From a virus: DNA of 64,000 bases. Shown here piece by piece: positions 48,515 to 58,393 of this stretch (position 1 is its first letter; every line of letters starts with the position of its first letter). The translations under genes and the position numbers were made by a program. Below the pieces are notes generated by a model. That model was not told where the DNA came from, searched no databases, and saw nothing but the letters and a program-made list of their open reading frames with translations. Where the stretch lies: the IMG/VR virus record IMGVR_UViG_3300012202_000039, positions 1 to 64,000 of that record. The stretch is one strand, 5' to 3'.

Positions 48515-51500
48515 ATGGTTCAGCCCATTCATGCTTCTCTAGCTAAAGACATCCTTGGTAGTGGCGGCTCCAATGTGCCGGGGCGCGATCTCCGTATGGA
48601 GATCGATAATAAAAAGCACGCTATTAGGGGCATGAATGCAGCTAATCAAAATAGTCTTGCTTTAGTGGCATCTAACTCTAAAATAATTGCAGCTATTAAT
48701 AATGGCGGTAAGACTGCTTCGTTATTAGCATCTGGATTAAAGTTCGAACAAGGACAGTTAGCCCAATTAAAGTTGATATCATCACAGGGGGAGCGGGAAT
48801 ATAAGAAGATTTCTCCCGCTCTCCAAAAACAATTTGATATGGAAACTAAGTTTGATCAGATAACCCGATTTAAAGTACTAGAAAAGCCATATTACGTCAA
48901 TAACTTATTGCAGTTTAAACAGTGGAAATTAGATGTTAAAAATGCCGTATTAGAGAAACAATATCGGCATATGGTCGATAAAAAACAATTGGATATACTA
49001 GGTATTATAGCCGAGAAAATCGGTTTAGTTAAACACGGGAAATCTAGTAATCCTTTAGATATTGTATTAGGTGCTTTTGCTGGTGCAGCTAAGATAGCCT
49101 ACAGAGGATTAGCTATTGGCGTCGGTGCTTTAATTAAAAATATTATGTCAGGTGAAAGTATTAAATCCGGCATAGGTGGATTAGGTACAGCTTTAGGTGC
49201 TGTCGGTGGATTTTTACTAAAGGGTGGACCCTTAGGTATCTTAATAAAAGGTATAGCTATTTTAGGTACATCATTTGCTGCGTCTAAATTTGGCTCGTTA
49301 CTAACTGAAGAAAATTTTCAATTAGTAGCAGATAAAGCAGTTAGTGGAGCTAATAAAATATATGATATAGTATCTGATTTCGCAACAAGTATAGATGTTA
49401 AAGGTTTATTAGATAGTGGTAGTAAACGTATATCAGAAATATATGATAGTGCTAAAATAACTATTAACGAACAAATAGACGCTTATCAGAGAGTTGGATT
49501 TCAACAGTATATAACTAATATTTGGGACAATAATAAATACCTGTTAGACTATGCTGGCAAGAAGATAAGTGATCTATATGATGGAGCTAATAAATTTATA
49601 GATGGGCAAGTTAATACCTATACAGCAGCAGGTAGTTTTCAAGGTTATATTACTAATATATTTGATTCCACCGTATTAGCTTTGAGTGGTGCCTTATCTA
49701 GTATTAGTAATTATTTAGGTGGTACCGAATTTGCTAATAAAATAAAAGAAAATATGACGGCAGAGAATATTAAAACACTAACTACTATAGCCTACGACTC
49801 CTCTATAAATATGCTTAAATCGGGATTAATGACAGTATCTAACTTTGTATCCGGCCCTTCTGCTACTCCCGATCAAGATAAATCTAAATCAATAGGAAGT
49901 TTAGTTTTAAGTACAGCTTTAGACTTATCCTGGACAGCAATTAAATTTGCTTTTAGTACTATCGGTTCAGGTTTATTATCTATAGGACAATATGCAGCAG
50001 ATAAGTTAAGTGGTGTACCTATTGTAATAGGTGCATTGGCACCTATATTAGAGCCTATTTCACAAGTATTTAAATATATAGGTGGTAGTTTAACGATATT
50101 AAAAGATAATATTTACATCTATGCTAATAGTTTTAGAACTTTTGAACAAAGTTTTAGAACTATGCAAGAAATAGTAAATCCGGTTACAGGTACAATTGAA
50201 TTAGTAGCAAAAAATATAGAAACTACAGGATTTTTTGCATCTAAAACTATGAGTTTATTTCAGGTTATAGGGGATGCAGTTAGACCTTTTGAAGGTGCTT
50301 TTAAACTCATAGGTAGTGCTGGAGAATTATTAGGTAAAATAGCTTGGCCGCTTCAAGTGGTTTTTAGTATATTTGATTTTTTCAGTGGATTTAATAATGC
50401 TGCGGATAATTTACATATAGATAAAGACAAAATTACTACTATGCAAAAGATTGGTGGCGGTATTGGCGGTATTATTAGTGGTTTATTAGACTTTCCAATT
50501 AAAGCAATAAATTGGTTGGGTCAAGGTCTGTTTGGCGATAGTTTTGAAATAACTAGTGGCCAGGATATCGGTAATGCAGTTGGAGGTTGGCTAGCAAAAC
50601 TATTCACACCTAATCAGAAATTCCCCAATATAATGGGGACTTTAGTAGAAGGTTTATATTTTTTACCAATAACTGCTGTTAATTGGCTAGGTAAAAAGCT
50701 ATTCGGTGATAGTTTCTCTATAGGAAGTCCAGAAGAATTGGGTGCAGCTGTAGCTAAATCCGTAGAAAATGCATTTAGTTTTGTATCCGATACGATCAGT
50801 TTATTTGAAAAAATGGCTAATGAGATAGGTAATTTCTTTGTAAAATTATACCATAAAGCTACCGATTGGATTCCGACATTTAAAGTATTTAGTGAATTAC
50901 CTCCTGAACAAAATAAAGCTATAATGGAAGGTGCCTCTCAATTAGGCATAGGTTCTAATTTTATTCCCCCTCAAGCTAAAGGTGGAGCTTTTTCAGGTAA
51001 CGTTATTCCTTTCGCTGATGGTGGTATTGTAAGCGGACCTACTAACTTCGGTATTGGTGGAACTAATGCTACAGGATTAGTGGGGGAAGCTGGTCCTGAA
51101 GCTATTATGCCCTTACAGCGTGATATTAAAGGACGTATGGGCGTATCAGTAGCAGATTTTTATAAATTCAAAGATAAAGCTATCATTATCGGTAATGCGG
51201 CTATAGATGCCGGACAATCTACTATACAAGGGATACAAAATAATACTAATCCCTTGATGAATAAAATGACTAATACTGCTTCTAGTATAGGTTCTTCAGT
51301 ATCTAATACTTGGCATGATGCTTCTGGAAGAGTCTCAGATTTTATTCAGAAAATTCTTCCTGGTGCTCAAGAAGCTTCTAAACAAACGGGTATTCCTGTA
51401 GAAGCTATTATAGGTCAGGCTGGATTAGAGACAGGTTGGGGTAAATCCGCACCGGGTAATAATCTTTTTGGTATTAAAGCAGATAGTAGTTGGACGGGTA

Positions 51501-52255
51501 AAACTCAGACCTTGCCAACAAGGGAAGTGATAAATGGTCAATCCCAGATGGTTGATCAGGTATTTAGAGCCTATGATGATATAAGTGATAGTATTAAAGA
51601 TCACGTCAAATTTTTACAAGATAATAGTAGGTATACAAAAGCTGGCGTATTTGATGCTAAAACACCGGAAGCTTACGGTGTAGCTTTACAAAAAGCTGGA
51701 TATGCTACAGATCCTAATTATGGTTCTGCCGTTGCTGGTGCTGCTAATACAGTTAGAAATAGTCTTGGCACTGCGGGGACTTACGTAGCCAATACGGCAT
51801 CTAATGTAGCTTCTAGTGTAGGTTCAGGATTTAATAAGGTTAAAGAATCTGTCGAAGGTTCCGATCATAAAGCTATTATTGGTAATGCTTTAGGTGCTTT
51901 AGGTGTACCTCAGTCAGGTATAGATAGAATTATTGCTACCGCAGAAAATCAGACTAAAGGTATTTTTACTGCGGCACCATTATCTGCCGCATTCGAGCAT
52001 GGGCACGCTAATGGAATATTAGGTCAGGAATCTCCTTCCTCTTATATGCAGATACCAGCACCTGATAGAACTCAGTATATACCACCTAACCGTATTCCAT
52101 CTGATGATACTCCTAATGAGCACATAATAAAGCCAAATGATAAACAAAGTTATAATTTTCCTCCGGTTAGCACTACGCCGACGATAGATTCCATTCCTAT
52201 TATTATTGATAACATGGGATTAATCTTAATTAATTCTCGCCTACTAGATGCTTAA
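48515..52255 (+). CDS. Tape measure protein with C-terminal glucosaminidase-type domain
   Basis: The start ATG 48515 sits behind TAAAGGTG; an in-frame GTG is inside that site. The product has 1246 residues. Residues 1-190 are a helical head region, and hydrophobic stretches near 220-260 (GLGTALGAVGGFLLKGG) are typical of tape measures. About 835-870 holds GLVGEAGPEAIMPL, a tape-measure signature of lambda-like and other phages. Residues about 940-1085 form a FlgJ-type muramidase/glucosaminidase: IPVEAIIGQAGLETGWG with the catalytic Glu near 971, then NNLFGIKA. It sets tail length and probably helps cut the cell wall during entry. Confidence 0.9.
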   Translation: MVQPIHASLAKDILGSGGSNVPGRDLRMEIDNKKHAIRGMNAANQNSLALVASNSKIIAAINNGGKTASLLASGLKFEQGQLAQLKLISSQGEREYKKISPALQKQFDMETKFDQITRFKVLEKPYYVNNLLQFKQWKLDVKNAVLEKQYRHMVDKKQLDILGIIAEKIGLVKHGKSSNPLDIVLGAFAGAAKIAYRGLAIGVGALIKNIMSGESIKSGIGGLGTALGAVGGFLLKGGPLGILIKGIAILGTSFAASKFGSLLTEENFQLVADKAVSGANKIYDIVSDFATSIDVKGLLDSGSKRISEIYDSAKITINEQIDAYQRVGFQQYITNIWDNNKYLLDYAGKKISDLYDGANKFIDGQVNTYTAAGSFQGYITNIFDSTVLALSGALSSISNYLGGTEFANKIKENMTAENIKTLTTIAYDSSINMLKSGLMTVSNFVSGPSATPDQDKSKSIGSLVLSTALDLSWTAIKFAFSTIGSGLLSIGQYAADKLSGVPIVIGALAPILEPISQVFKYIGGSLTILKDNIYIYANSFRTFEQSFRTMQEIVNPVTGTIELVAKNIETTGFFASKTMSLFQVIGDAVRPFEGAFKLIGSAGELLGKIAWPLQVVFSIFDFFSGFNNAADNLHIDKDKITTMQKIGGGIGGIISGLLDFPIKAINWLGQGLFGDSFEITSGQDIGNAVGGWLAKLFTPNQKFPNIMGTLVEGLYFLPITAVNWLGKKLFGDSFSIGSPEELGAAVAKSVENAFSFVSDTISLFEKMANEIGNFFVKLYHKATDWIPTFKVFSELPPEQNKAIMEGASQLGIGSNFIPPQAKGGAFSGNVIPFADGGIVSGPTNFGIGGTNATGLVGEAGPEAIMPLQRDIKGRMGVSVADFYKFKDKAIIIGNAAIDAGQSTIQGIQNNTNPLMNKMTNTASSIGSSVSNTWHDASGRVSDFIQKILPGAQEASKQTGIPVEAIIGQAGLETGWGKSAPGNNLFGIKADSSWTGKTQTLPTREVINGQSQMVDQVFRAYDDISDSIKDHVKFLQDNSRYTKAGVFDAKTPEAYGVALQKAGYATDPNYGSAVAGAANTVRNSLGTAGTYVANTASNVASSVGSGFNKVKESVEGSDHKAIIGNALGALGVPQSGIDRIIATAENQTKGIFTAAPLSAAFEHGHANGILGQESPSSYMQIPAPDRTQYIPPNRIPSDDTPNEHIIKPNDKQSYNFPPVSTTPTIDSIPIIIDNMGLILINSRLLDA
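48586..48605 (+). repeat. Intragenic hairpin, 8-bp stem, tetraloop
   Basis: CGATCTCC, loop GTAT and GGAGATCG at 48586-48605, about 70 bases into the tape measure gene. A second GC-rich 8-bp pairing (GAGCGGGA with TCCCGCTC) occurs at about 48791-48821. Confidence 0.75.
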
Positions 52256-52267
52256 AGGATTTTAATA

Positions 52268-52948
52268 ATGGCTTTAAGTAAGAATCCTAATTATCTATTA
52301 GCTATAACTCAACAAGATACAGGAATTAGTATTAGGGCAAATTTACCTGAAAATTTCGTGATTTCTACAGGATCACAATGGGAATCACGCATGGCTAACT
52401 TATCTAGTGTTAAAAATTTAATAGAAAATAACGCACCCGGAGCAACTAAATTGTTAGCTAGCGGAGCATTATTTGCAACCAATTTTGATCCTATTATTCA
52501 ATCTTTAACTTTTCAAAGTTGGCAAAGTAGTGCACCTATAGAATTTAATATGAGTATACAATTTGATGCTCAAACTGACCCTAAAGAAGATATTATTAAA
52601 CCAATGGCCATGCTACAAGCTATGTCCTTACCCTATATAACTGGCGATGGTAGTGCAGGGATATTATTACCTCCTGGACCTTCTCCAGCTTTTCCTAATC
52701 GTGCAAGAATTAGTGTAAGATTAGGAAGAATGATGTATATTCATAGTGTTGTATTAAAATCTGTTACTAACTCTGTTGATACAAGATTCGATAAAAATGG
52801 TCAACCCATTTCAGGCCAATCGGAAATAACTTTCGCCACAATTAATACTCCATCGTCGCAAGATGTAACTACATTTTATAGTGCTATAGCTGGAGAAAAT
52901 ACTGCCTATGGTACTCGTAGTGGTCTAATACCTGGAGTAGCTCGATGA
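52268..52948 (+). CDS. Baseplate-proximal tail protein
   Basis: This 226-residue protein contains QSLTFQSWQSSAPIEFNMSI and FDAQTDPKEDIIKPMAMLQ, typical of myovirus proteins that join tube and baseplate, and a final ITFATINTPSSQDV. By position between the tape measure and the gp53-like protein it may be a tube initiator (gp48/gp54-like). Its stop overlaps the next start. The family is inferred. Confidence 0.75.
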   Translation: MALSKNPNYLLAITQQDTGISIRANLPENFVISTGSQWESRMANLSSVKNLIENNAPGATKLLASGALFATNFDPIIQSLTFQSWQSSAPIEFNMSIQFDAQTDPKEDIIKPMAMLQAMSLPYITGDGSAGILLPPGPSPAFPNRARISVRLGRMMYIHSVVLKSVTNSVDTRFDKNGQPISGQSEITFATINTPSSQDVTTFYSAIAGENTAYGTRSGLIPGVAR

Positions 52949-53319
52949 GTACTTCAACTGTACCAAATTTATATACTTTTTATAATCCGCAATATGCTTT
53001 ATCTAACATATTAGGCGTAGTTACAATTAAAGGTATAGATTATCTTGATATGTTAGATCCACGTATAATCAAATTTATTAATAGTGTTAAGAATTTCCAA
53101 ATTACTGTATATGATTCATCCGTACCTTTAACCACTTTAGCTTATCAAATATATGGTACAACAACTTTATATTGGACTATATTAGTTTTTAATGGATATT
53201 TTCATGAATTAGAAATTCCAGTCGGTGCAGTATTAAAACTTCCAAATCTTAATGATTTCAAAGATATATTTATTCCACAAGTAGCTGCCCAACGTCGTGG
53301 GCAAACTATAACGGTATAA
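52945..53319 (+). CDS. Baseplate wedge protein, gp53-like
   Basis: This 124-residue protein is coupled by ATGA to the previous gene. The stretch KGIDYLDMLDPR and then LAYQIYGTTTLYWTILVFN, with later PVGAVLKLPN, has the LysM-like order seen in T4 gp53 wedge proteins: Y...YG....YW.I...N, then a G..L.IP-type close. It would help form the baseplate rim. Confidence 0.8.
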   Translation: MSTSTVPNLYTFYNPQYALSNILGVVTIKGIDYLDMLDPRIIKFINSVKNFQITVYDSSVPLTTLAYQIYGTTTLYWTILVFNGYFHELEIPVGAVLKLPNLNDFKDIFIPQVAAQRRGQTITV

Positions 53320-53321
53320 AA

Positions 53322-54512
53322 ATGACTAATAAAATAAATATAGGTGACCAGTATTATCTCATCATTAGTATAGATAATCAACCTTTTTATATATCTCCTT
53401 CTAGTTTTAGTTTATACATCACACAAAGTGTATTAACCAAATTACCTGTATTAAAATTGAATTTACGTAATGATCCTACAGGAAGATTAACACATTATTT
53501 TCAAGTTAGTGATGGTATATCTATTACTACAGAAATTGGTAGAGAAAGTGATCAAACTCGTAAAATAAAGAATTCTTGGCGTATGTTTGGACCACCAAAA
53601 TTTTCACCAGCAGCTGGTGGTATGAATGTCGAAATAATAGCAATATTAGATAGTATGGATTTTTTAAATAAGCAAGTACCACAATCTTATTCTAACATGC
53701 CAACTTCTGCAATAATAGATGCTATCGCTAATAGTTTAGGTTTTAAGACTAGTAATTATCGTGGAGAAAATACCATAGATCGCTCAATTGATACGCAAAC
53801 TTGGCGACCTACAACAAGAAAATATGCTGAGTTTGTTGATCATATAACTAGGCATGCTTATAATTCTAATTCTTCTGTATTTGTCACTTGTGTGGATGAA
53901 GAAAAAACTCTTTATTTTAAAGAACTTACTTCATTAATAGGAGTTAAGCCTAAAGGTATTTTTACACATAATGTAAGAGCACAATCCTCAACTAATCAAG
54001 TTATATATCCGATATTAGATTATAAAATTAAGTCTAATGCCGGACCATTGAATAGTCATATAGGTTTTGCTTTTAAAACTTTACAAGAAAGCTTAGGCGG
54101 TCTAACCACATCTTTAGTTAATACACAGATTACTCTACCTTCCAATTTTATTGAATTAAATAAAAATATTAAAGATTTAATTGGAGAAGGTAATTCTCTC
54201 TTTGAGTACCGTCCTTTAGATTGTGGAAATGTTCATTCTAATACTGAAAAAGCTTATTATCAAAATAAAAGAATAAAAGCTTTATATTCATCAGGTTTTG
54301 ACGTTTTAACTGAAACATTAACTAATGAAGATATATTATCGCCAGTTAGTTTTGATATAACGGATCCAGTTACCCGAGAATCTAATGCTATGTATCGTGG
54401 TATTTATTTAGTGTCAGCTAAAACTCGTTGTATAGTTGGTTCACGCTATTATGAAAAATTTAGTCTAGTAGCTGCCGGCCGTGCAGTTGATGATTTTGAT
54501 AGGGTAATTTAA
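53322..54512 (+). CDS. Baseplate hub protein, gp27/gpD-like
   Basis: This 396-residue protein has the two-barrel hub plan of T4 gp27 and P2 gpD. DGISITTEIGRESDQTRKI is an N-terminal barrel strand set. RSIDTQTWRPTTRKYAEFVD leads a LysM/TIM-like helical region, and KTRCIVGSRYYEKFSLVAAGR closes the C-terminal barrel. It would form the hub that carries the spike encoded next. Confidence 0.78.
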   Translation: MTNKINIGDQYYLIISIDNQPFYISPSSFSLYITQSVLTKLPVLKLNLRNDPTGRLTHYFQVSDGISITTEIGRESDQTRKIKNSWRMFGPPKFSPAAGGMNVEIIAILDSMDFLNKQVPQSYSNMPTSAIIDAIANSLGFKTSNYRGENTIDRSIDTQTWRPTTRKYAEFVDHITRHAYNSNSSVFVTCVDEEKTLYFKELTSLIGVKPKGIFTHNVRAQSSTNQVIYPILDYKIKSNAGPLNSHIGFAFKTLQESLGGLTTSLVNTQITLPSNFIELNKNIKDLIGEGNSLFEYRPLDCGNVHSNTEKAYYQNKRIKALYSSGFDVLTETLTNEDILSPVSFDITDPVTRESNAMYRGIYLVSAKTRCIVGSRYYEKFSLVAAGRAVDDFDRVI

Positions 54513-54514
54513 TA

Positions 54515-55204
54515 ATGTTTGATCCAACATCACAATTAAAGAAACCTTCTTTTTTAGATCATGTTTTTAAAGCTAAAGTGGTTAATAATAATGATCCTTT
54601 GAAAAATCAACGTGTAACTATTCGTATAAATGGATTACACGATACTGTACAAGATGTAGATTTACCTTGGGCAATTAAACGTGGTAATTCTTCTATAACA
54701 GGTAATACAGGTCATACTGGTGAAGTTAGCGTGCCCGATATAGGTTCAGATTTACACGTAATTATGCAAGATGAAAGTGATAATTATCCTATTTACGTAG
54801 GTTACGGTTTCTTCGGTAACTCCATTCCGATAGAATTACTAAATTTAGATTATCCTAATACCGTAGGATTTATAGATAAGAATAATAATTTATTTTTTAT
54901 TAATAAACATACCAACGAAGTTAAATATAATCATAAATCAGGAACAATACTTAATATATTACCTAGTGGAGAAATACATATAATATCCTCATCCGGTGGT
55001 AATATTAATATTAGTTCTAATGGTACTACACAAATACTATCTTCAGGTATAACTAATATATCAGCTATGGATAGATTACAAATATTATCATCTAGTAGAA
55101 TAGACATTAGTGCACCTGCAATAACATTCTGGTCACCCAATGTTAGTACGATATCTACATTAATACTTCCAATTGGGCCTCTATCTCCTACTGTTAGGAG
55201 TTAA
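54515..55204 (+). CDS. Tail spike / puncturing protein, gp5/gpV-like
   Basis: In this 229-residue protein, residues 12-105 form an OB-fold (VFKAKVVNNNDPLKNQRVTI, LPWAIKRG, VGYGFFGNS). Residues about 120-210 are a triple-beta-helix repeat rich in ISSSG and INISSNG patterns (INISSNGTTQILSSGITN). It ends without a clear metal-binding tip. No lysozyme domain is inserted, unlike T4 gp5; the muralytic activity is in the tape measure and the M15 protein. Confidence 0.83.
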   Translation: MFDPTSQLKKPSFLDHVFKAKVVNNNDPLKNQRVTIRINGLHDTVQDVDLPWAIKRGNSSITGNTGHTGEVSVPDIGSDLHVIMQDESDNYPIYVGYGFFGNSIPIELLNLDYPNTVGFIDKNNNLFFINKHTNEVKYNHKSGTILNILPSGEIHIISSSGGNINISSNGTTQILSSGITNISAMDRLQILSSSRIDISAPAITFWSPNVSTISTLILPIGPLSPTVRS

Positions 55205-55207
55205 TCA

Positions 55208-55651
55208 ATGACTATACCTCCACAAGTAACTATACTGCCAACTAATATACATAGTCGCATAGTAATTTATAATGATATAAATTTAAATTTTACGATAGAT
55301 AATGATCCTTTTATTGTAAATAATGTCTTAGCTATTAATAAGAAAATAATTAATTTATTACAAACAACGATAGGCAGTCGACCATGGGAACCAACTTTTG
55401 GCTCTAGAGTACCAGATCTACTTTTTGATCCAGTTGATGATATTACAGCTTGGGAATTAGAAACAGCTATATTTGATGCTATACAAACTTGGTTGGGCAC
55501 TGAAATTCAATTAGATTTAACTAATACTTTAATAATACCAGATAAAGATAATGGAGAATTTCTAGCTAGAATAGCTTATATTATAAAAAAGAATAATGTA
55601 GTTACTTCTATCGAAGTGAATTTATCGCCAAATAACAATATGAGTATATAA
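55208..55651 (+). CDS. Baseplate wedge protein, gp25-like
   Basis: This 147-residue protein has the gp25/lysozyme-like wedge signature. KKIINLLQTTIGSRPWEPTFGS leads into LLFDPVDDITAWELETAI in part, then a strand pair. In T4 and P2 (gpW) this protein starts the wedge and contacts the baseplate J-like protein, which is the next gene here. Family call is strong. Confidence 0.87.
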   Translation: MTIPPQVTILPTNIHSRIVIYNDINLNFTIDNDPFIVNNVLAINKKIINLLQTTIGSRPWEPTFGSRVPDLLFDPVDDITAWELETAIFDAIQTWLGTEIQLDLTNTLIIPDKDNGEFLARIAYIIKKNNVVTSIEVNLSPNNNMSI

Positions 55652-55655
55652 AGCA

Positions 55656-57083
55656 ATGACAGTCCCTATTCCTCCACCGATAGTTCTTTCACAAATTACT
55701 CCCGACTTCGAAGATATCGCCTCTCAATTAATTTCCGATTTATCTACACCTACTTCAACTTGGGCAGATAAATTAACTGTTGATCCAGCACAATCTTTAA
55801 TTCAGATAGTTGCTGGAGTTGGTGCCGCTTCACAATTATCTATAATTCGTGCTCTTCAAGAGAGTATGGGAGATACGGCACAACTACCTTCTAGCCGATA
55901 TATAATTGCACGAATGTTTTCTATTCATATTCAGCGTAAAATAAGTGCTAATACTGTTGTCACTTTGACTAACAAAGATATAACACAATTTGTATTTATA
56001 CCCGCATATTCACAATTTAATGTGGATAATGATTTCTATTTTAATCGTACAGCAATAACCTTTAATGTAGGTGTAGCTACACAAATAGTTACCTTATATC
56101 AAGGTACAATTACTACACAAGATTTTATTAGCGATGGTACTCCATTTCAATCTTTTATTTTTGGTTTACAAGATTTTTCTACATCTGATATTGATTTATT
56201 TTGTATAGTTAATGGTACAATGACTTTTAATTCTATTACTAACGGCATATGGAATTACGGTCCTAACGATCAAATTTTTTATGAAAATAGTTATCCTAGT
56301 GGTGAAGTAGAGGTTAGATTCGGTAATAATATTTACGGTAAAATTCCTCCTATTAATTCAACTTTAGTTTTTACATATGCTTTAGTATCGGGCGTACAAG
56401 GTAATGTTAGTACTACCGGTAGAATAGTAAGTATTATTACCCAACCATTAATCTCTGGGGTTACTACTACTCCATGCGTAGGTGGATTAGAGCAAAAAGA
56501 TTCTAGTTTTTATAGTATAGTTGGTCCGACTATATTTGCGGCTAATCAGCGGGCAGTTACTCGTACTGATTACGTAGCGCAAGCCTTACAATACCCAGGT
56601 GTTATTGATGCTATATTTCGTGGTCAAGCAGATATAGCTCCTAACGATATTAGGTTCATGAATATAGTATATGCTACAATATTAACTAATCCGTTATTCA
56701 CTGATATACAGTTTCAAGCTTTTATTACTTATTTAAAAAATTTAGCCACCTATCAAGTGTTTATAGAAAGAGCTGATCCATCGCCCGTACCCGTTACAGT
56801 GTCTGCTACTATTTCTTGTAAATTGCAATCTAATCTCGCATCAATAATGACTACAGTATTAAGTAATCTAAATGCATTTTTTACTTTAAAGGTCGGTAGT
56901 TTAGGCTTTTCTATATATCGTAGTGATCTACATGATATTATATTAAATTCAGATCCTAATATTGTTTTCGTAGTAATAAATTCCCCAAATAATGATATTT
57001 TAGTTAATCAGTTACAATACGTTACCTTATCAGGTACACCAATATTAACTATGAATTATACTACTAGGTCAGTGAGTCCGTAA
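55656..57083 (+). CDS. Baseplate J-like protein, gp6-like
   Basis: This 475-residue protein has the order of P2 gpJ and T4 gp6. The N-terminal LIQIVAGVGAASQLSIIRALQE is followed by PSSRYIIARMFSIHIQRKIS, GEVEVRFGNNIYGKIPP, a VSGVQGNVS hinge, then AVTRTDYVAQALQYPGVIDA and the late beta region. These proteins form the core ring of the wedge. Its stop overlaps the start of the next gene by one base. Confidence 0.87.
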   Translation: MTVPIPPPIVLSQITPDFEDIASQLISDLSTPTSTWADKLTVDPAQSLIQIVAGVGAASQLSIIRALQESMGDTAQLPSSRYIIARMFSIHIQRKISANTVVTLTNKDITQFVFIPAYSQFNVDNDFYFNRTAITFNVGVATQIVTLYQGTITTQDFISDGTPFQSFIFGLQDFSTSDIDLFCIVNGTMTFNSITNGIWNYGPNDQIFYENSYPSGEVEVRFGNNIYGKIPPINSTLVFTYALVSGVQGNVSTTGRIVSIITQPLISGVTTTPCVGGLEQKDSSFYSIVGPTIFAANQRAVTRTDYVAQALQYPGVIDAIFRGQADIAPNDIRFMNIVYATILTNPLFTDIQFQAFITYLKNLATYQVFIERADPSPVPVTVSATISCKLQSNLASIMTTVLSNLNAFFTLKVGSLGFSIYRSDLHDIILNSDPNIVFVVINSPNNDILVNQLQYVTLSGTPILTMNYTTRSVSP

Positions 57084-58384
57084 TGACCATTCCCCCAATT
57101 ATAGATTATAGCAATTTTTTAACTGAACCTTTTGCTAAAAATCAATTATGGGTAGATTTAATTAATTCTGTGTCCAACGTCATGGAATATAATATTAATG
57201 CCCCACGACGTTTATTAGAAAATATTAGACATACGTCTTCAGAGAGATTATATCTTCAAAAAAATGTTAAGATGTTAGGTTTTGAAGATAAATCTTCTAT
57301 TTTACTAGATGATGATTATCGTCGTTTATTACAATTTATTTCTTTATATCATGAACAAAATGGTAACGTTAGTTTTACAAATTTCTATGGATATATTAAG
57401 GGTTCATTTTTTAATATATTTCAATTATGGACAAAAGATTACATAACGTTTGTCGAAGATTTTCAGATAAATATGGCTACTCAGCCAATAACTCGTGGCG
57501 GTAATTTTTATCCAACCTCTCATGTTAACTTATATTTTGATGCTGAAACTTTTCCTATTCAAGATCCTAAAGATTTAACTCCTTTCTTCTATAGAATTGC
57601 CCCTATTCACTTAGTACTCAAAGATATTATAGCTACTATATTTGGTAATACTAGCCTTACTTTAGATACTGGTAATGCAGGATTAGTTGAGATTCAGGAT
57701 GTAGGAGTATTCGTTGACTTATTCGTACAAAAATACTCTACTACGGCCATAGCCAATCAAATAGTATTTAATACTGGGGTGAATAATATATCACCTATGG
57801 TATTTTCTATTAATGGAATTAATTTCTTTAACGCTATTTCTATAAGCTCTCCAGGATCTAATACTTTAATATATAATTCAACATTAGGCAATTATAATAT
57901 TCAAGCTGGAGATGTTGTAAATGTTCTCTATAATATAAATGATAGTAGTTACATACAAAAATTAAATATAACAGCTACATTAAATCAAACAGTATTTAAT
58001 GTAGGTATTGTCGGATTAACTTTTATATCTATATTTATTAATGGAATTAATTTCCCTTTAGAATGTTTTATTTATCCTAATGGATCTACTTTAGTCACAT
58101 ATAATCCTATGTTAACTAGTTATACTATACAAGCTGGAGATATAGTTTTATTTTTATATTCTCCTGCTAATACTAATCCTTTAAGAGAATTATTATTTAC
58201 GGCAACAGCTAATCAAATAAATTTTGTTACTACTGTATCTAATGTTGTACCTTTAGCTTTTTATGTTAAAGGTACTGATAAAATCAATGCTTGTACTACT
58301 AGTGGTAATACTGTTATATATAATCCTAGTACCGGTATGTACACAATACAAGCTGGTGATATCATAGTTATACGAGTACAATAA
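57083..58384 (+). CDS. Baseplate/tail-protein I-like protein with three C-terminal beta repeats
   Basis: In this 433-residue protein, residues 1-200 match the gpI-like wedge position (LTEPFAKNQLWVDLINSVS, then RLLENIRHTSSERLY, LRLLQFISLYHEQNG-like and PIQDPKDLTPFFYRI). The C-terminal 215 residues are three copies of a roughly 70-residue module with (A)NQ..F, INGINF, VIYNP and YTIQAGDI patterns. A fourth copy ends the gene at 63421. Such modules may be docking sites for fibres. Confidence 0.82.
   Translation: MTIPPIIDYSNFLTEPFAKNQLWVDLINSVSNVMEYNINAPRRLLENIRHTSSERLYLQKNVKMLGFEDKSSILLDDDYRRLLQFISLYHEQNGNVSFTNFYGYIKGSFFNIFQLWTKDYITFVEDFQINMATQPITRGGNFYPTSHVNLYFDAETFPIQDPKDLTPFFYRIAPIHLVLKDIIATIFGNTSLTLDTGNAGLVEIQDVGVFVDLFVQKYSTTAIANQIVFNTGVNNISPMVFSINGINFFNAISISSPGSNTLIYNSTLGNYNIQAGDVVNVLYNINDSSYIQKLNITATLNQTVFNVGIVGLTFISIFINGINFPLECFIYPNGSTLVTYNPMLTSYTIQAGDIVLFLYSPANTNPLRELLFTATANQINFVTTVSNVVPLAFYVKGTDKINACTTSGNTVIYNPSTGMYTIQAGDIIVIRVQ
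57735..58384 (+). repeat. Three tandem copies of a ~70-residue beta module
   Basis: Copies begin near ANQIVFNTG, LNQTVFNVG and ANQINFVTT and each ends near (N/T)IQAGD(V/I). DNA identity is low, protein pattern is clear. A fourth copy at about 63720-63918 is in another gene, ending TIQSGD. Confidence 0.8.
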
Positions 58385-58393
58385 GGTGTTATT

